Below, one piece after another: positions 1 through 8,164 of a DNA stretch of 64,000 bases. Made by a program: the position numbers and the translations under genes. The notes under the pieces were generated by a model. That model made no database searches, was not told where the DNA came from, and saw only the letters and a list, made by a program, of their open reading frames with translations. How positions within the stretch are numbered: position 1 is the stretch's first letter; each line of letters starts with the position of its first letter. The DNA lies in NCBI RefSeq assembly GCF_900499005.1, contig NZ_LS991316.1, positions 1,521,920 through 1,585,919 on the forward strand, written 5' to 3'. The DNA is from Actinomyces culturomici. GTDB taxonomy: Bacteria > Actinomycetota > Actinomycetes > Actinomycetales > Actinomycetaceae.

Positions 1-1
1 A

Positions 2-493
2 TGGTCGAGGGAGCGCCCGGACCTCGACTCCTCCCCCATGCTCGTCCTCTCGCGCGTCTCCCGCCTCGCCCGGCGCCTCGACCTCGAACGGCGCAAGGCC
101 TTCGCCGATCACGGGCTCGAGCCCTGGGAGTTCGACGTCCTGTCCTCCTTGCGCAGGGCGGGCAGCGCTTCGGGCCTGACCCCCGGCGCCCTCATGGCCG
201 AGCTCCTCGTCTCCTCCGGGACGATGACGAACCGGATCGACCGCCTCGAATCGAAGGGCCTCGTCTCGCGCTCCCCCTCGCCCCAGGACCGGCGGGTCGT
301 TCTCGTCACCCTCACCGAGCCGGGGCGCACGCGCGTCGACGGCGCCCTCGCCTCACTCCTGGCCTGCGAGGAGGCGGTCCTCGCCCCGCTCGACGAGGAG
401 GCGCGTCACCGCCTCGCGGATCTCCTCACCCCCCTCCTCCTCCCCTTCGAGGCCCCGGCCTGCGCGAAGGGACGCGGGAGGGCGGCGGAGTGA
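2..493 (+). CDS. MarR-family transcriptional regulator, 5' end missing
   Basis: The visible 163 codons form a winged-helix DNA-binding protein of the MarR family, normally a dimeric repressor of an adjacent or self operon that responds to small phenolic ligands or oxidants. The reading frame is open to the first bases of the window, and the residues before the first internal ATG (position 38) look like the usual MarR N-terminus (W-x-R-E-R-P-D-L-D), so the gene starts outside the window. The recognition helix region (S-S-G-T-M-T-N-R-I-D-R-L-E) and the wing motif (D-R-R-V-V-L-V-T-L-T) are intact. Its stop overlaps the next start by 3 bases (GTGA), so the two genes are co-transcribed. No operator or ligand can be read from the sequence. 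Confidence 0.85.
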   Translation, partial: WSRERPDLDSSPMLVLSRVSRLARRLDLERRKAFADHGLEPWEFDVLSSLRRAGSASGLTPGALMAELLVSSGTMTNRIDRLESKGLVSRSPSPQDRRVVLVTLTEPGRTRVDGALASLLACEEAVLAPLDEEARHRLADLLTPLLLPFEAPACAKGRGRAAE

Positions 494-798
494 GCGGATC
501 GGAGGCGCTCGAACGACTCGAGCGGATGGAGGGGCACTACCGCGACGCCCTCGCGCGCGTCGAAGCCGCAGAGGCGGGGCTGAAGGCGATCGAGGACTTC
601 TTCGAGGCGATGCGCCCCCTCATGGACGCCTACGAGACGACCTGGCTCGCCGACCGCGAAGCCGTCGCCGAAGACGAGGCGCAGACCCTCGCGGTCCTGG
701 GCGAGGACGCCGTCTGGGACCTGTGCACCGACCAGCACGGACTCGCCCAGGGGATGCTGCGCCTCGCCGCCGAGCACTTCTCGCCCCGCGGGATCTGA
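490..798 (+). CDS. DUF4298-like small helical protein
   Basis: A 102-residue soluble, acidic, largely helical protein without signal peptide or membrane segment. The pattern (an E-R-M-E start, a long coiled-coil-prone N-terminal helix, then L-x-E-D-A-V-W-D-L near the C-terminus) fits the DUF4298 family, whose function is unknown. The GTG start at 490 lies inside the stop of the MarR gene (GTGA overlap), so translation is probably coupled. The reading frame upstream of 490 shows no protein-like composition, which is why this start was chosen. Family assignment is from memory of the family pattern, so moderate. Confidence 0.65.
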   Translation: MSGSEALERLERMEGHYRDALARVEAAEAGLKAIEDFFEAMRPLMDAYETTWLADREAVAEDEAQTLAVLGEDAVWDLCTDQHGLAQGMLRLAAEHFSPRGI

Positions 799-802
799 GG
801 CG

Positions 803-843
803 CCGACCGCCACGCCGCGGCCGCCCGGGCGAACGGCGGTCGG
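803..843. terminator. Possible bidirectional stem-loop between convergent genes
   Basis: A 9-bp perfect stem (803-811 CCGACCGCC with 835-843) and a 23-base GC-rich loop lie in the 60-base gap between the DUF4298 gene (+) and the DUF1540 gene (-). There is no T-run, so this is a weak call. Confidence 0.35.
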
Positions 844-858
844 TCCGCTCGGCCCCGG

Positions 859-1137
859 TCAGCGGGCGGCGTAGGAGAGGCAGTCGGCGGTGGTGGCGCC
901 GACTCGGATCGCCTCGGCGGTGCATTCGAGCGCGGAGTTGTGGACGCAGTCTGCCTTCTGGCAGGCGCCGACGAAGGGGGCCGCCGTCTCGAGGCCGCCC
1001 CTGACGTTGAGCGGGACGAAAGTCGTGCAGGTCTGGGCGAAACCGACGGTGATCGCGGCGGCGCCGCAGCTCTTGGTCTTGTTGTACGAGCAGCTCTCGA
1101 CGGAGCAGTCCAGGACTCGGGGCATTTCAAGGGGCAT
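859..1137 (-). CDS. DUF1540-type cysteine-rich protein, two tandem motifs
   Basis: A 92-residue protein with two copies of a Cys-rich unit. The first is C-x4-C-x7-C-x12-C near residues 10-36, and the second is a similar unit near residues 58-85. This is the DUF1540 pattern, a small putative metal-binding fold of unknown role common in Firmicutes and Actinobacteria. No signal peptide is visible, so it should be cytosolic. An AGGAGAGA Shine-Dalgarno ends 6 bases before the ATG and supports the start. It stands alone on the minus strand, convergent with the MarR/DUF4298 pair. Zinc binding is an inference from the paired cysteines. Confidence 0.75.
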   Translation of the reverse strand: MPLEMPRVLDCSVESCSYNKTKSCGAAAITVGFAQTCTTFVPLNVRGGLETAAPFVGACQKADCVHNSALECTAEAIRVGATTADCLSYAAR

Positions 1138-1280
1138 CTCGATCTCTCCTCATGATCCGGGGCCTCGATCCCATTCCTTCGAGGCGGATGATCCCATTGG
1201 AGCGCGAAAAACGACAGGCGTCGAGAAAGGGTCTATTCACGCAGGTCAAGAGGCATTCAATACGAGTCTCGCCCAGGCCG

Positions 1281-1317
1281 ATTCCGCACCGGGGGAGGTG
1301 CGGAATACGCGTTTTTT
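1281..1317 (+). terminator. Intrinsic terminator on the plus strand with no obvious plus-strand gene
   Basis: A perfect 10-bp stem (1281-1290 ATTCCGCACC with 1297-1306) has a 6-base loop and is followed by ACGCG and a run of six T at 1312-1317. It has the full shape of a factor-independent terminator reading rightward. The nearest coding sequences on both sides are on the minus strand. Read leftward it lies downstream of the ABC-F gene but lacks the T-run. Confidence 0.6.
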
Positions 1318-1375
1318 CCGAGCGTCTCCCTCATCTAATTCATCGAGGACGCGGACTCGCCGACTGCGGGAACGC

Positions 1376-3241
1376 CTATTCGAGGAGCTCGGCGGCCTGA
1401 AGCCACGCGTCCTCGAGCTCGGCGATCTCGGACAGCGCGCGGAAATGCCGTGCCGACGCCTCCTGGAGCTCCGACACCGCGGAAGGATCCGATGCGACCT
1501 CGTGCCCGAGCGCTTCCAGGCGCGCCTCGAGACCCCCCGCTTCGCTCCGGAGCCTCTCCAGGCGCCGCTCGATCCGATCCGCCTCCTTCTTCGCGGCCCG
1601 CCGCGCGGCGGCGTCGCTCAGCGCCGGGGCCTGCGGCAGCGCTTCGGCGGGCGTCGGCTGCGAGGCCTGCGCGGCCCCGCCCTCGGCCCGCAGGCGCAGG
1701 TACTGCTCGACCCCGCCGGGCAGGGCGCGGATCGTCCCGTCGCCCAACAGCGCCACCTGGTGATCGGTCACGCGCTCGAGCAGGTACCGGTCGTGCGAGA
1801 CGACGACGAGCGTGCCGGGGAAGGAGTCGAGGAGGTCCTCCATCGCGGCGAGCGTGTCCGTGTCGAGGTCGTTCGTCGGCTCGTCGAGGAGGAGCACGTT
1901 CGGGGAGGCCATGAGGAGGCGCATGAGCTGGAGGCGCCGCCTCTCGCCGCCGGAGATCTCCGAGATGCGCGTGTAGGCGCGCTGGCGCGTGAAGCCCATC
2001 CGCTCGGTCATCTGCGAGGCGGAGACGTCCTTCCCGTCGACCACGACCGTCTGCGCGACGGCGGCGACCGCTTCGACGACGCGCATGTCGGCGAGGGCGT
2101 CGAGCTCGTGCGTGTCCTGGGAGAGGGTCGCGACCTCGACGGTCTTCCCGCGCTTCACGCGCCCGGAATCGGGCGCGAGGTCGCCGCGCAGGAGGTTGAG
2201 GAGGGTCGTCTTGCCGGCGCCGTTGACGCCGACGACGCCGACGCGCTCGCCGGGGGCGAGGCGCAGCGTCGCCGAGTCGAGGATAGTGTTCGTCGACCCG
2301 TCGGGGCGGGTGAAGGAGAGCGTGACGTCCTCGAGGTCGAGGACGTCCTTGCCGAGTCGGGCGGTCGCCATCTTCACGAGCTCGACCGTGTCGCGCGGCG
2401 GCGGGACGTCCGCGATGAGGGCTTCGGCGGCCTCGATGTGGAACTTCGGCTTCGAGGTGCGGGCGGGAGCGCCCCGGCGCAGCCAGGCGAGCTCCTTCGT
2501 GAGGAGGTTCTTGCGCTTCACGGCCGCGACGTCGGCCTGGCGGACGCGTTCGGCGCGGGCGAGCGTGTAGGCGGCGTAGGAGCCGTCGTAGATCTCGACC
2601 CTCCCCGCGATCTGCGGCCGGTCGCCGCCCGGGTCGATGCCGGGGACGACCTCCCAGATGTGCTCGCAGACGGCGTCGAGGAACCAGCGGTCGTGGGTGA
2701 CGACGAGGAGCGCGCCGACGGCGCCGGGCTTCGCGAAGCGGGAGTTGAGGTGGGCGGCGAGCCAGGCGACGCCCTCGACGTCGAGGTGGTTCGTCGGCTC
2801 GTCGAGGCACACGACGTCCGAGGGCGCGGCGAGCACCCGGGCGAGCGCCACGCGGCGGCGCTGACCGCCCGACAGAGTTCCCACCTGCGCGTCGAGGTCG
2901 ATGTCGGCGAGGAGCCCGGCGTGGACGTCGCGGACGGCCGGGTCCGAGGCCCACTCGTACTCGGCGAGTCCTGGGTGGACGGCGTCGACGACCCGGAGAT
3001 CGGGGTCGAGCGCGTCGACCTGGTCGAGGACGACGACGCGGACGCCGTCGCGCTTCGTGAGGAGGCCGCCGTCGGGCTCCTGGAGTCCGGCGACGAGCCG
3101 CAGGAGCGTCGACTTGCCGGCGCCGTTAGGCCCGAGGATGCCGACGCGCGAGCCGTCCTCGAGTCCGACGGTGACGTCGGCGAGGAGCTTGCGCGAGCCG
3201 GCGAGGACGGAGAGGGACTGCGTCCCGAGGAGGTGGGCCAT
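1376..3241 (-). CDS. ABC-F family ATPase (ribosome-associated, duplicated ABC domains)
   Basis: A 621-residue soluble protein with two ATP-binding cassettes and no membrane domain, as in ABC-F translation factors (EttA/Uup/ribosome-protection types). Cassette 1 has Walker A G-P-N-G-A-G-K-S-T, signature L-S-G-G-Q and Walker B ending L-D-E-P-T-N-H-L-D. Cassette 2 has G-V-N-G-A-G-K-T-T, I-S-G-G-E and L-D-E-P-T-N-D-L-D. Both cassettes look catalytically intact. A charged inter-domain linker and a C-terminal coiled-coil-like tail (last ~80 residues, E/R/A-rich) follow, closer to Uup than to EttA. The ATG shares one base with the ispE stop (TGATG), so this gene is the distal member of the rsmA-ispE run. 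Whether it confers antibiotic resistance or acts in housekeeping translation cannot be decided. Confidence 0.9.
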   Translation of the reverse strand: MAHLLGTQSLSVLAGSRKLLADVTVGLEDGSRVGILGPNGAGKSTLLRLVAGLQEPDGGLLTKRDGVRVVVLDQVDALDPDLRVVDAVHPGLAEYEWASDPAVRDVHAGLLADIDLDAQVGTLSGGQRRRVALARVLAAPSDVVCLDEPTNHLDVEGVAWLAAHLNSRFAKPGAVGALLVVTHDRWFLDAVCEHIWEVVPGIDPGGDRPQIAGRVEIYDGSYAAYTLARAERVRQADVAAVKRKNLLTKELAWLRRGAPARTSKPKFHIEAAEALIADVPPPRDTVELVKMATARLGKDVLDLEDVTLSFTRPDGSTNTILDSATLRLAPGERVGVVGVNGAGKTTLLNLLRGDLAPDSGRVKRGKTVEVATLSQDTHELDALADMRVVEAVAAVAQTVVVDGKDVSASQMTERMGFTRQRAYTRISEISGGERRRLQLMRLLMASPNVLLLDEPTNDLDTDTLAAMEDLLDSFPGTLVVVSHDRYLLERVTDHQVALLGDGTIRALPGGVEQYLRLRAEGGAAQASQPTPAEALPQAPALSDAAARRAAKKEADRIERRLERLRSEAGGLEARLEALGHEVASDPSAVSELQEASARHFRALSEIAELEDAWLQAAELLE

Positions 3242-4212
3242 CAGCGCTCCTCCTCGAGCCGCGCGCCGGGCACGGGACCGGCGGTCGGGGAGGCGGCGGC
3301 GACGCCGGGAAGGGCGGAGAGGGCGTCGGCGATCCGGGCGGCGTCCTCGTCGTCGCGCGCGAGCGACGCGATCGAGGGGCCCGAGCCGCAGAGGAGGACG
3401 GCGAGTGCGCCGGCGGCTCGCGCGGCGTCGAAGGTCGCGGCGAGGTCGGGGCGCAGCGAGAGCGCGGTGTCCTGGAGGTCGTTGACGAGGGCGGCGGGAA
3501 GGCCGAGCGCCTCGCCCGTGAGGGCGGCGACCTCCGCCTCCCCCGGCTCCTCGAGGTCGGTCCATCGCCCTGACGGGCCCCCGGCGGCGTCGAGCGCGCG
3601 GAAGACCTCGGGGGTCGAGAGTCCCCCATGGGCGAGGGCGATCGCCCAGTGGTGACGCGGCGCCTCCCCCGCGCCGAGGACGCGCATCCGATCGCCGCGC
3701 CCGGTGCCGAGCGCGATGCCGCCCGCGAGGCACGCGGGCACGTCGGCCCCGAGCGTCCGACCGATGAGCTCGAGCTGCTCGGGCGAGAGCCCGAGCTCCC
3801 AGAGGGCGTTGCAGGCGACGAGGGCGGCGGCCGCGTCCGCCGAGCCGCCGGCCATCCCGCCGGTCATGGGGACGCGCTTGTCGACCCGGATGTCGAGTCC
3901 CGCGGCGGTCTGCGCCCAAGGTCCGGCCATCGCCAGCCTCTGGAGGGCCTTCGCCGCGCGAACGGCGAGGTGGGTCTGCGGATCGAGGTCCGCCATCGCC
4001 GCGGTCGTCTCCCGGTCGAGCGAGCCGTCGGGCCGGTGCGCGGTCGTCTCCACGCGGATCCCGGGCGTCCGGGACGTCCGCACGCGCACGGTCTCGCGCA
4101 GGTCGAGGGCCTCGAAGACGGTGACGAGCGGGTGATAGCCGTCCGGGGTCGACGCGCCGACGCGCAGGGTGAGGTTGACCTTGCCGGGCGCGCTCGCGAT
4201 CGCCTCACGCAT
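3241..4212 (-). CDS. ispE: 4-diphosphocytidyl-2-C-methyl-D-erythritol kinase
   Basis: A GHMP-family kinase for the fourth step of the non-mevalonate (MEP) isoprenoid pathway, phosphorylating CDP-methylerythritol with ATP in the cytosol. The 323-residue protein has the N-terminal A-P-G-K-V-N-L motif with Lys11, the glycine-rich ATP loop [12 protein letters not shown] (residues 115-126), L-G-A-D-V-P with the catalytic-type Asp157, and a C-terminal L-C-G-S-G-P-S motif. It starts 8 bases inside the end of rsmA and its stop shares a base with the ABC-F start, so the three genes form one translationally coupled unit. The order rsmA-ispE-ABC-F is common in actinobacteria. Longer upstream reading of the frame overlaps rsmA and is not conserved-looking. 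Confidence 0.95.
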   Translation of the reverse strand: MREAIASAPGKVNLTLRVGASTPDGYHPLVTVFEALDLRETVRVRTSRTPGIRVETTAHRPDGSLDRETTAAMADLDPQTHLAVRAAKALQRLAMAGPWAQTAAGLDIRVDKRVPMTGGMAGGSADAAAALVACNALWELGLSPEQLELIGRTLGADVPACLAGGIALGTGRGDRMRVLGAGEAPRHHWAIALAHGGLSTPEVFRALDAAGGPSGRWTDLEEPGEAEVAALTGEALGLPAALVNDLQDTALSLRPDLAATFDAARAAGALAVLLCGSGPSIASLARDDEDAARIADALSALPGVAAASPTAGPVPGARLEEER

Positions 4213-5227
4213 CCGGGTTCTCCGCCGCGTCCTCGTCGATCGACTTCGGCGCGCGCGGGTCGACGCGCTCGGCGAGGACGCCCTCCGCCCGCAGGTCGAG
4301 GACAGCGCGACCGAGGCGGACGAACTCGTCGATGCCAAGAGTCTCACCGCGGACGGAGGGGTCGATGCCGGCGCGGTCGAGGAGGGCCTCAGCGGCGGCG
4401 GGCGACCCGGCCCAGGTCTTGAGGGCGGCGCGCAGGGTCTTGCGGCGCTGGCCGAAGGCGACGTCGCAGGCCTCGAAGGTCGCGCGGCGCAGCTCCTCGT
4501 CCCCGCGCGGCTCGCCCGTCCTGCGCAGGCGGACGAGGGCGGAGTCGACGCCCGGGACGGGCCAGAAGACGGTGCGGCCGATCGTGCCGGCCCGCTCCGC
4601 GGTGCCGTACCAGGCGGCCTTGACCGAGGGGACGCCGTAGGTGCGCGAGCCGGGGCCGGCCGAGAGGCGGTCGGCGACCTCGGCCTGGACCATGACGAGG
4701 ACGTCGGTGAGCGTCGGCAGGGCCTCGAGCATCGCGAGGAGCACTGGCACGGCGACGTTGTACGGGAGGTTCGCGACGAGCTTCGTCGGCGCGGGCCAGT
4801 CTGTCCCGAGGTCCTCGACGCCGGCGATCTTCGTGGCGTCCTCGCAGACGACGTGGAAGCGGTCGGCGGCCTCGGGCATGCGGGCGCGGACCGTCTCGGG
4901 GAGGGCCGCTGCGAGGGGCGGGTCGATCTCGACGGCGCGGACGCGAGCGCCGACCTCGAGGATCGCGAGCGTGAGGGACCCGAGGCCGGGACCGACCTCG
5001 ACGACCTCGTCGCCCGCCTCGACGCCGCCGGCGCGGACGATCCTGCGGACGGTGCCGGCGTCGTGGACGAAGTTCTGCCCGAGCACCTTCGTCGGGCGGA
5101 TGCCGAGGGCGTCGGCGATCGCCTTCACCTCGAGCGGGCCGAGGAGGCCGGAGTCCGAGGGCTGCGCGCCCTCGGGCAGAGTCGGGTCGAGGCGGCGTGC
5201 GGGCGCGCGTCTGGGAGTTCGGGTCAC
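4205..5227 (-). CDS. rsmA: 16S rRNA (adenine-1518/1519) dimethyltransferase KsgA/RsmA
   Basis: Dimethylates two adjacent adenines in the 3'-terminal hairpin of 16S rRNA during small-subunit maturation, using S-adenosylmethionine; loss normally gives kasugamycin resistance. The 340-residue protein has G-Q-N-F (residues 50-53), the SAM-binding [10 protein letters not shown] (77-86), the acidic V-E-I-D after strand 2, and the catalytic N-L-P-Y (153-156). About 25 N-terminal residues extend beyond the usual start; the GTG at 5227 was kept because a -10-like TAGAAT lies 6 bases before it. It lies 25 bases after the secreted lytic gene and overlaps ispE by 8 bases. Confidence 0.95.
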   Translation of the reverse strand: MTRTPRRAPARRLDPTLPEGAQPSDSGLLGPLEVKAIADALGIRPTKVLGQNFVHDAGTVRRIVRAGGVEAGDEVVEVGPGLGSLTLAILEVGARVRAVEIDPPLAAALPETVRARMPEAADRFHVVCEDATKIAGVEDLGTDWPAPTKLVANLPYNVAVPVLLAMLEALPTLTDVLVMVQAEVADRLSAGPGSRTYGVPSVKAAWYGTAERAGTIGRTVFWPVPGVDSALVRLRRTGEPRGDEELRRATFEACDVAFGQRRKTLRAALKTWAGSPAAAEALLDRAGIDPSVRGETLGIDEFVRLGRAVLDLRAEGVLAERVDPRAPKSIDEDAAENPDA

Positions 5228-5233
5228 GGGTGG

Positions 5234-5239
5234 ATTCTA
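5234..5239 (-). promoter_or_regulatory. -10 element of rsmA, predicted leaderless start
   Basis: TAGAAT on the minus strand ends 6 bases before the GTG of rsmA. No Shine-Dalgarno sequence is present. Transcription would start at or next to the start codon. Confidence 0.5.
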
Positions 5240-5252
5240 GTGGTGGTACGAC

Positions 5253-6665
5253 TCAGTACCAGCCGTACCCGTTCGAGTGGCCCCAGGCGGCGCAGGGGGT
5301 GCCGTAGCGGCCCGCGATGTAGCCGAGGCCCCAGGTGATCTGCGTGGCGGGATTGGTCCGCCAGTCGGCGCCCGCGGAGGCCATCTTCGATCCCGGGAGC
5401 GCCTGCGGAATGCCGTAGGCGCCCGAGGAGGCGTTCTCGGCGTAGGGGTTCCAGTGGGACTCGCGGTTCCACAGGTTGACGAGGCACTGGTACTGGTCGG
5501 ACCCCCACCCGCGGGCGGCGACCTGGATCGCGGCGATCTCCTTGGGATCCTGGCCGGTGTAGGAGATCGCGAGGCCCGCGCGCTGGGCGGCGGCGGCCGC
5601 GGCGGCCTTGTCGGCCTGGTCCGGGATCGCGTTGATGATCGCCTCGATCTCGGAGATCGAGGAGAGCGAGCCGATCTGCGCCCGGTAGAGCGTGTAGGCG
5701 TCGCCGTACTCGTCCGTCCCGCTCTCGAGCTGCGCCTTCGGGTCGATGCCAGCGATGAGGAGCGCCTGCGGCGTCGCCTCCTTCGTCCCGGTCGAGCGGA
5801 TCTGCGTCGTCGGCGCGGTCGTCACCTGCTCAGCGGTCGTCACCGCGGTCGTCGCGGCGCCGTCGACGGTCTCCGTCCACTGGGTGCGCCGGGCGACGCC
5901 GTTGACGCCCTTCGTCGTCACCTTGGACTCCCCGACGAAGAGATCGCCGGAGGCGACGGTCTGCTCCGCGTAGGCGACGGGGATGTCGCTCGTCATATCC
6001 CCGCGGCTCACGCGGGCCACGGTGATCGTCAGGGCGCCGTCGGCGCCGTTCGACACAGAGACGCGGTCGTTCGGGCGGACCTCGACGCCCGCCCGCCCGA
6101 GGACGGCCGCGGCGTCCTCGCCCTCGCGGGCGGCGACGCTCGTCGTCCTTCCATCGGCGACGACGGCGACGGTGCGGGCGCGGGTGACGAGGGGGACGGC
6201 GGTGCCGCGGACGCTCGAGCGGTCGGCGGCGAGGGAGACGGAGGATCCGAGCGCGGCCGAGTCGGCGAGGATCGCGTCGGCGGAGGCGGAGGTCGACCAG
6301 ATCGTGCGCGCCCGGCCGTCGACGGCAAGCGAGTACGGGTGGGCGGTGCGGACGACGACGGTGGCGCCGTCGTCGACGGACGCGGCGAGTTCGGGCTGCA
6401 CGAGGTCGTGGGCGCCGGCCTTCACGCCCGCGGCGTCGAGGACGGAGGCGACGTTGCTCCCCCAGGTGACAATCGGCTGGGAGACGCCATCGACCTCGAG
6501 GGTGACGGTGGAGCGGGCCTGCGCGACCCCGGCTCCCGCGACGAGGACGAGGAGCGCGGACGCGGATGCGGCGGAGGCGAGGACGGTGCGCCTCGAGGGC
6601 GCCCAGATCCATCGACGACGGGGCTCTCGGGCGCCGTGGCGGCCCGCGGCCTGCTCGCTGCTCAC
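5253..6665 (-). CDS. Secreted DUF348/G5-domain cell-wall lytic protein
   Basis: A 470-residue exported protein. A basic N-terminus is followed by a hydrophobic export segment (about residues 26-50). Two or more DUF348 modules (about 53-200, including T-V-T-L-E-V-D-G-V-S-Q-P-I) and a G5 module (about 215-290, E-T-V-D-G motif) follow, then an Ala-rich helical linker. The C-terminal ~80 residues are a lysozyme-like domain of the aggregation-promoting-factor/transglycosylase type (W-N-R-E-S-H-W-N-P-Y-A-E-N, then S-S-G-A-Y-G-I-P-Q-A). The Glu of R-E-S is the likely catalytic acid. It acts outside the membrane on peptidoglycan. It is paralogous in its N-terminal part to the Rpf-type gene upstream, but carries a different catalytic end. 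It ends 25 bases before rsmA. Confidence 0.85.
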   Translation of the reverse strand: MSSEQAAGRHGAREPRRRWIWAPSRRTVLASAASASALLVLVAGAGVAQARSTVTLEVDGVSQPIVTWGSNVASVLDAAGVKAGAHDLVQPELAASVDDGATVVVRTAHPYSLAVDGRARTIWSTSASADAILADSAALGSSVSLAADRSSVRGTAVPLVTRARTVAVVADGRTTSVAAREGEDAAAVLGRAGVEVRPNDRVSVSNGADGALTITVARVSRGDMTSDIPVAYAEQTVASGDLFVGESKVTTKGVNGVARRTQWTETVDGAATTAVTTAEQVTTAPTTQIRSTGTKEATPQALLIAGIDPKAQLESGTDEYGDAYTLYRAQIGSLSSISEIEAIINAIPDQADKAAAAAAAQRAGLAISYTGQDPKEIAAIQVAARGWGSDQYQCLVNLWNRESHWNPYAENASSGAYGIPQALPGSKMASAGADWRTNPATQITWGLGYIAGRYGTPCAAWGHSNGYGWY

Positions 6666-6779
6666 AAAGGGGTCCTTCGTCTCGGGGGTTCACTCAACGG
6701 TACGCGCTCCGACGCTCGCGGGGCGAGCGCATCGGGAGAGCGTGATGAGGCGCACGCAAGGCGACGCGCCGGGGAATGC

Positions 6780-6812
6780 GCGATGGGCGGGCGCGACGCG
6801 CCCGCCCATCGC
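6780..6812 (-). terminator. Strong stem-loop after the Rpf gene
   Basis: A perfect 14-bp inverted repeat (6780-6793 with 6799-6812) with a 5-base loop begins 11 bases after the stop of the Rpf-like gene. It separates the two paralogous cell-wall genes. There is no T-run, as is usual at this GC content. Confidence 0.7.
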
Positions 6813-6823
6813 AATGGTTCGGA

Positions 6824-7984
6824 TCAGTAGAGCCCGAGGCTGCGCGCGCACGCGGGCCACTGGCCCCAGCCGGAGCGCGCCTGCAGCGCCTGGGCGAGGG
6901 CGGTCTGCTCGGCCGCGGAGGCGTCCGAGGGAAGGCCGGTCCCGCCGAGGGACTGCCAGGTCGAGAGCGTGAACTGGTACATGCCGTAGTAGCCGTTGCC
7001 GGTGTTCGTCGCCGGGTTGCCGCCGGACTCGCACTGGGCGAGCGCCGCCCACACGTCGCCCGACGCGGCCGAGGAGGTCGCGGCGGGGGCCGAGTAGGAC
7101 GAAGACGATGACGAAGAGGACGAGGACGACGACGAGGAGGTCGTCGTCGCGACCGGCTTCTCCTTCGTGCCGACGGCGACGATCTTCGTCACCGGATCGG
7201 TCGTCGACCGGGCGACCTGGACGTTGACGGTGATCTGCCCGTCGACGGTCTCGCGGAAGTAGGTCGTCGTCCTCGAGCCGTCCTGGCCCTCCTGCACGAC
7301 CTTGGAGTCGCCGACGTAGAGGGAGGAGTCGTCCTGCTCCTGGGTCTGGTAGGCGATCGCCTCGGTGACGTCGACGTTGCCGCGGGTGATGCGGGTGACT
7401 TTGATCGTCGTCGTGCCGGCCTTCGCGACGAAGTCGACGGTGTCGAGGTCGCCGAGGGTGACGCCGGCCTTCTTCAGCAGCGCGTCCGCGGTGTCGCCGA
7501 CGGCGGCGTCGACCGGAATCGTCTGGCCGTCGACGAGGACGTCGACCTTCTGGGCCTCGGAGATGACGGGCATCTGGGCGCGCAGGTTCGAACGGTCGGC
7601 GGCGAGGACGATGGAGCCGGTCTTCGAGACGCCGTCGAGCACTCCGTCGATGGAATCGGCGGTCGACCAGGCGGTGATGGCCTTGCCGTCGACGGTGACG
7701 TCGTAGGAGGTCGCGGAGCGGACGACGATCGTCTCGCCGTCGGAGACGGCGGTGTCGACGGCCGGGGCGACGAGGTCGTGCGAGCCGACCTTCACGCCCT
7801 GCGCCGCGAGGACGTCATCGACGGTCGCGTAGAAGCCCGTGACGGGCTGGGAGACGCCGTCGACCTCGAGGGTGAGCTCGTGGTGGGCGGCGGCGACGGC
7901 CGTGCCGGCGGTCGCGGTCATGGCGAGCGCGAGCGCGGAGGCGGCGGAGATGACGGTGCGGCGCGAGGGGTGCGTGATGTTCAC
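6824..7984 (-). CDS. Resuscitation-promoting-factor-like protein with G5 domain
   Basis: A 386-residue secreted peptidoglycan-cleaving protein of the Rpf type, known in actinobacteria to stimulate growth resumption of dormant cells. In order: an export signal (about residues 10-35), DUF348 modules, a G5 module, a linker of about 14 consecutive serines, and a C-terminal Rpf/transglycosylase domain of ~75 residues with V-W-A-A-L-A-Q-C-E-S-G-G-N, G-Y-Y-G-M-Y-Q-F and W-P-A-C. The Glu in C-E-S is the catalytic residue and the two Cys form the expected disulfide. The GTG at 7984 was preferred because GGAG lies just upstream and the next 44 upstream codons read as charged, non-signal sequence. The 180 bases before it carry its promoter; a c-di-AMP riboswitch was sought there without a convincing match. 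Confidence 0.88.
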   Translation of the reverse strand: MNITHPSRRTVISAASALALAMTATAGTAVAAAHHELTLEVDGVSQPVTGFYATVDDVLAAQGVKVGSHDLVAPAVDTAVSDGETIVVRSATSYDVTVDGKAITAWSTADSIDGVLDGVSKTGSIVLAADRSNLRAQMPVISEAQKVDVLVDGQTIPVDAAVGDTADALLKKAGVTLGDLDTVDFVAKAGTTTIKVTRITRGNVDVTEAIAYQTQEQDDSSLYVGDSKVVQEGQDGSRTTTYFRETVDGQITVNVQVARSTTDPVTKIVAVGTKEKPVATTTSSSSSSSSSSSSSSYSAPAATSSAASGDVWAALAQCESGGNPATNTGNGYYGMYQFTLSTWQSLGGTGLPSDASAAEQTALAQALQARSGWGQWPACARSLGLY

Positions 7985-8164
7985 GTGGCTCCAGACTTCG
8001 TGGGTTCCGCTCCGATCCGTTCGATCCCCTAGGGGAAATCCCGGATGCCCGCGGACTGACTCCCCCACCGTAATGAATCCGTGACCATTCGCGCGCGCTT
8101 TCGTGTTCCATCTCACGCGATCCGCGCTTGAAATGCGGACGCCCGCATCACCTCGAGGGCGCCG

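Noticed and set aside
1335-3919. Very long plus-strand and other-frame open frames opposite the ABC-F, ispE and rsmA genes
   Set aside because: GC-rich third positions remove stop codons in alternative frames; these frames have Arg/Pro- or Glu/Val-rich composition and no family motifs. The same holds for most long alternative frames in the window.
7985-8164. Possible c-di-AMP (ydaO-type) riboswitch upstream of the Rpf gene
   Set aside because: Such riboswitches often precede rpf genes in actinobacteria, but the conserved core blocks (the late G-C-U-A-A-C ... G-U-A-G-G-C part in particular) are not present; only short G-rich similarity was seen.
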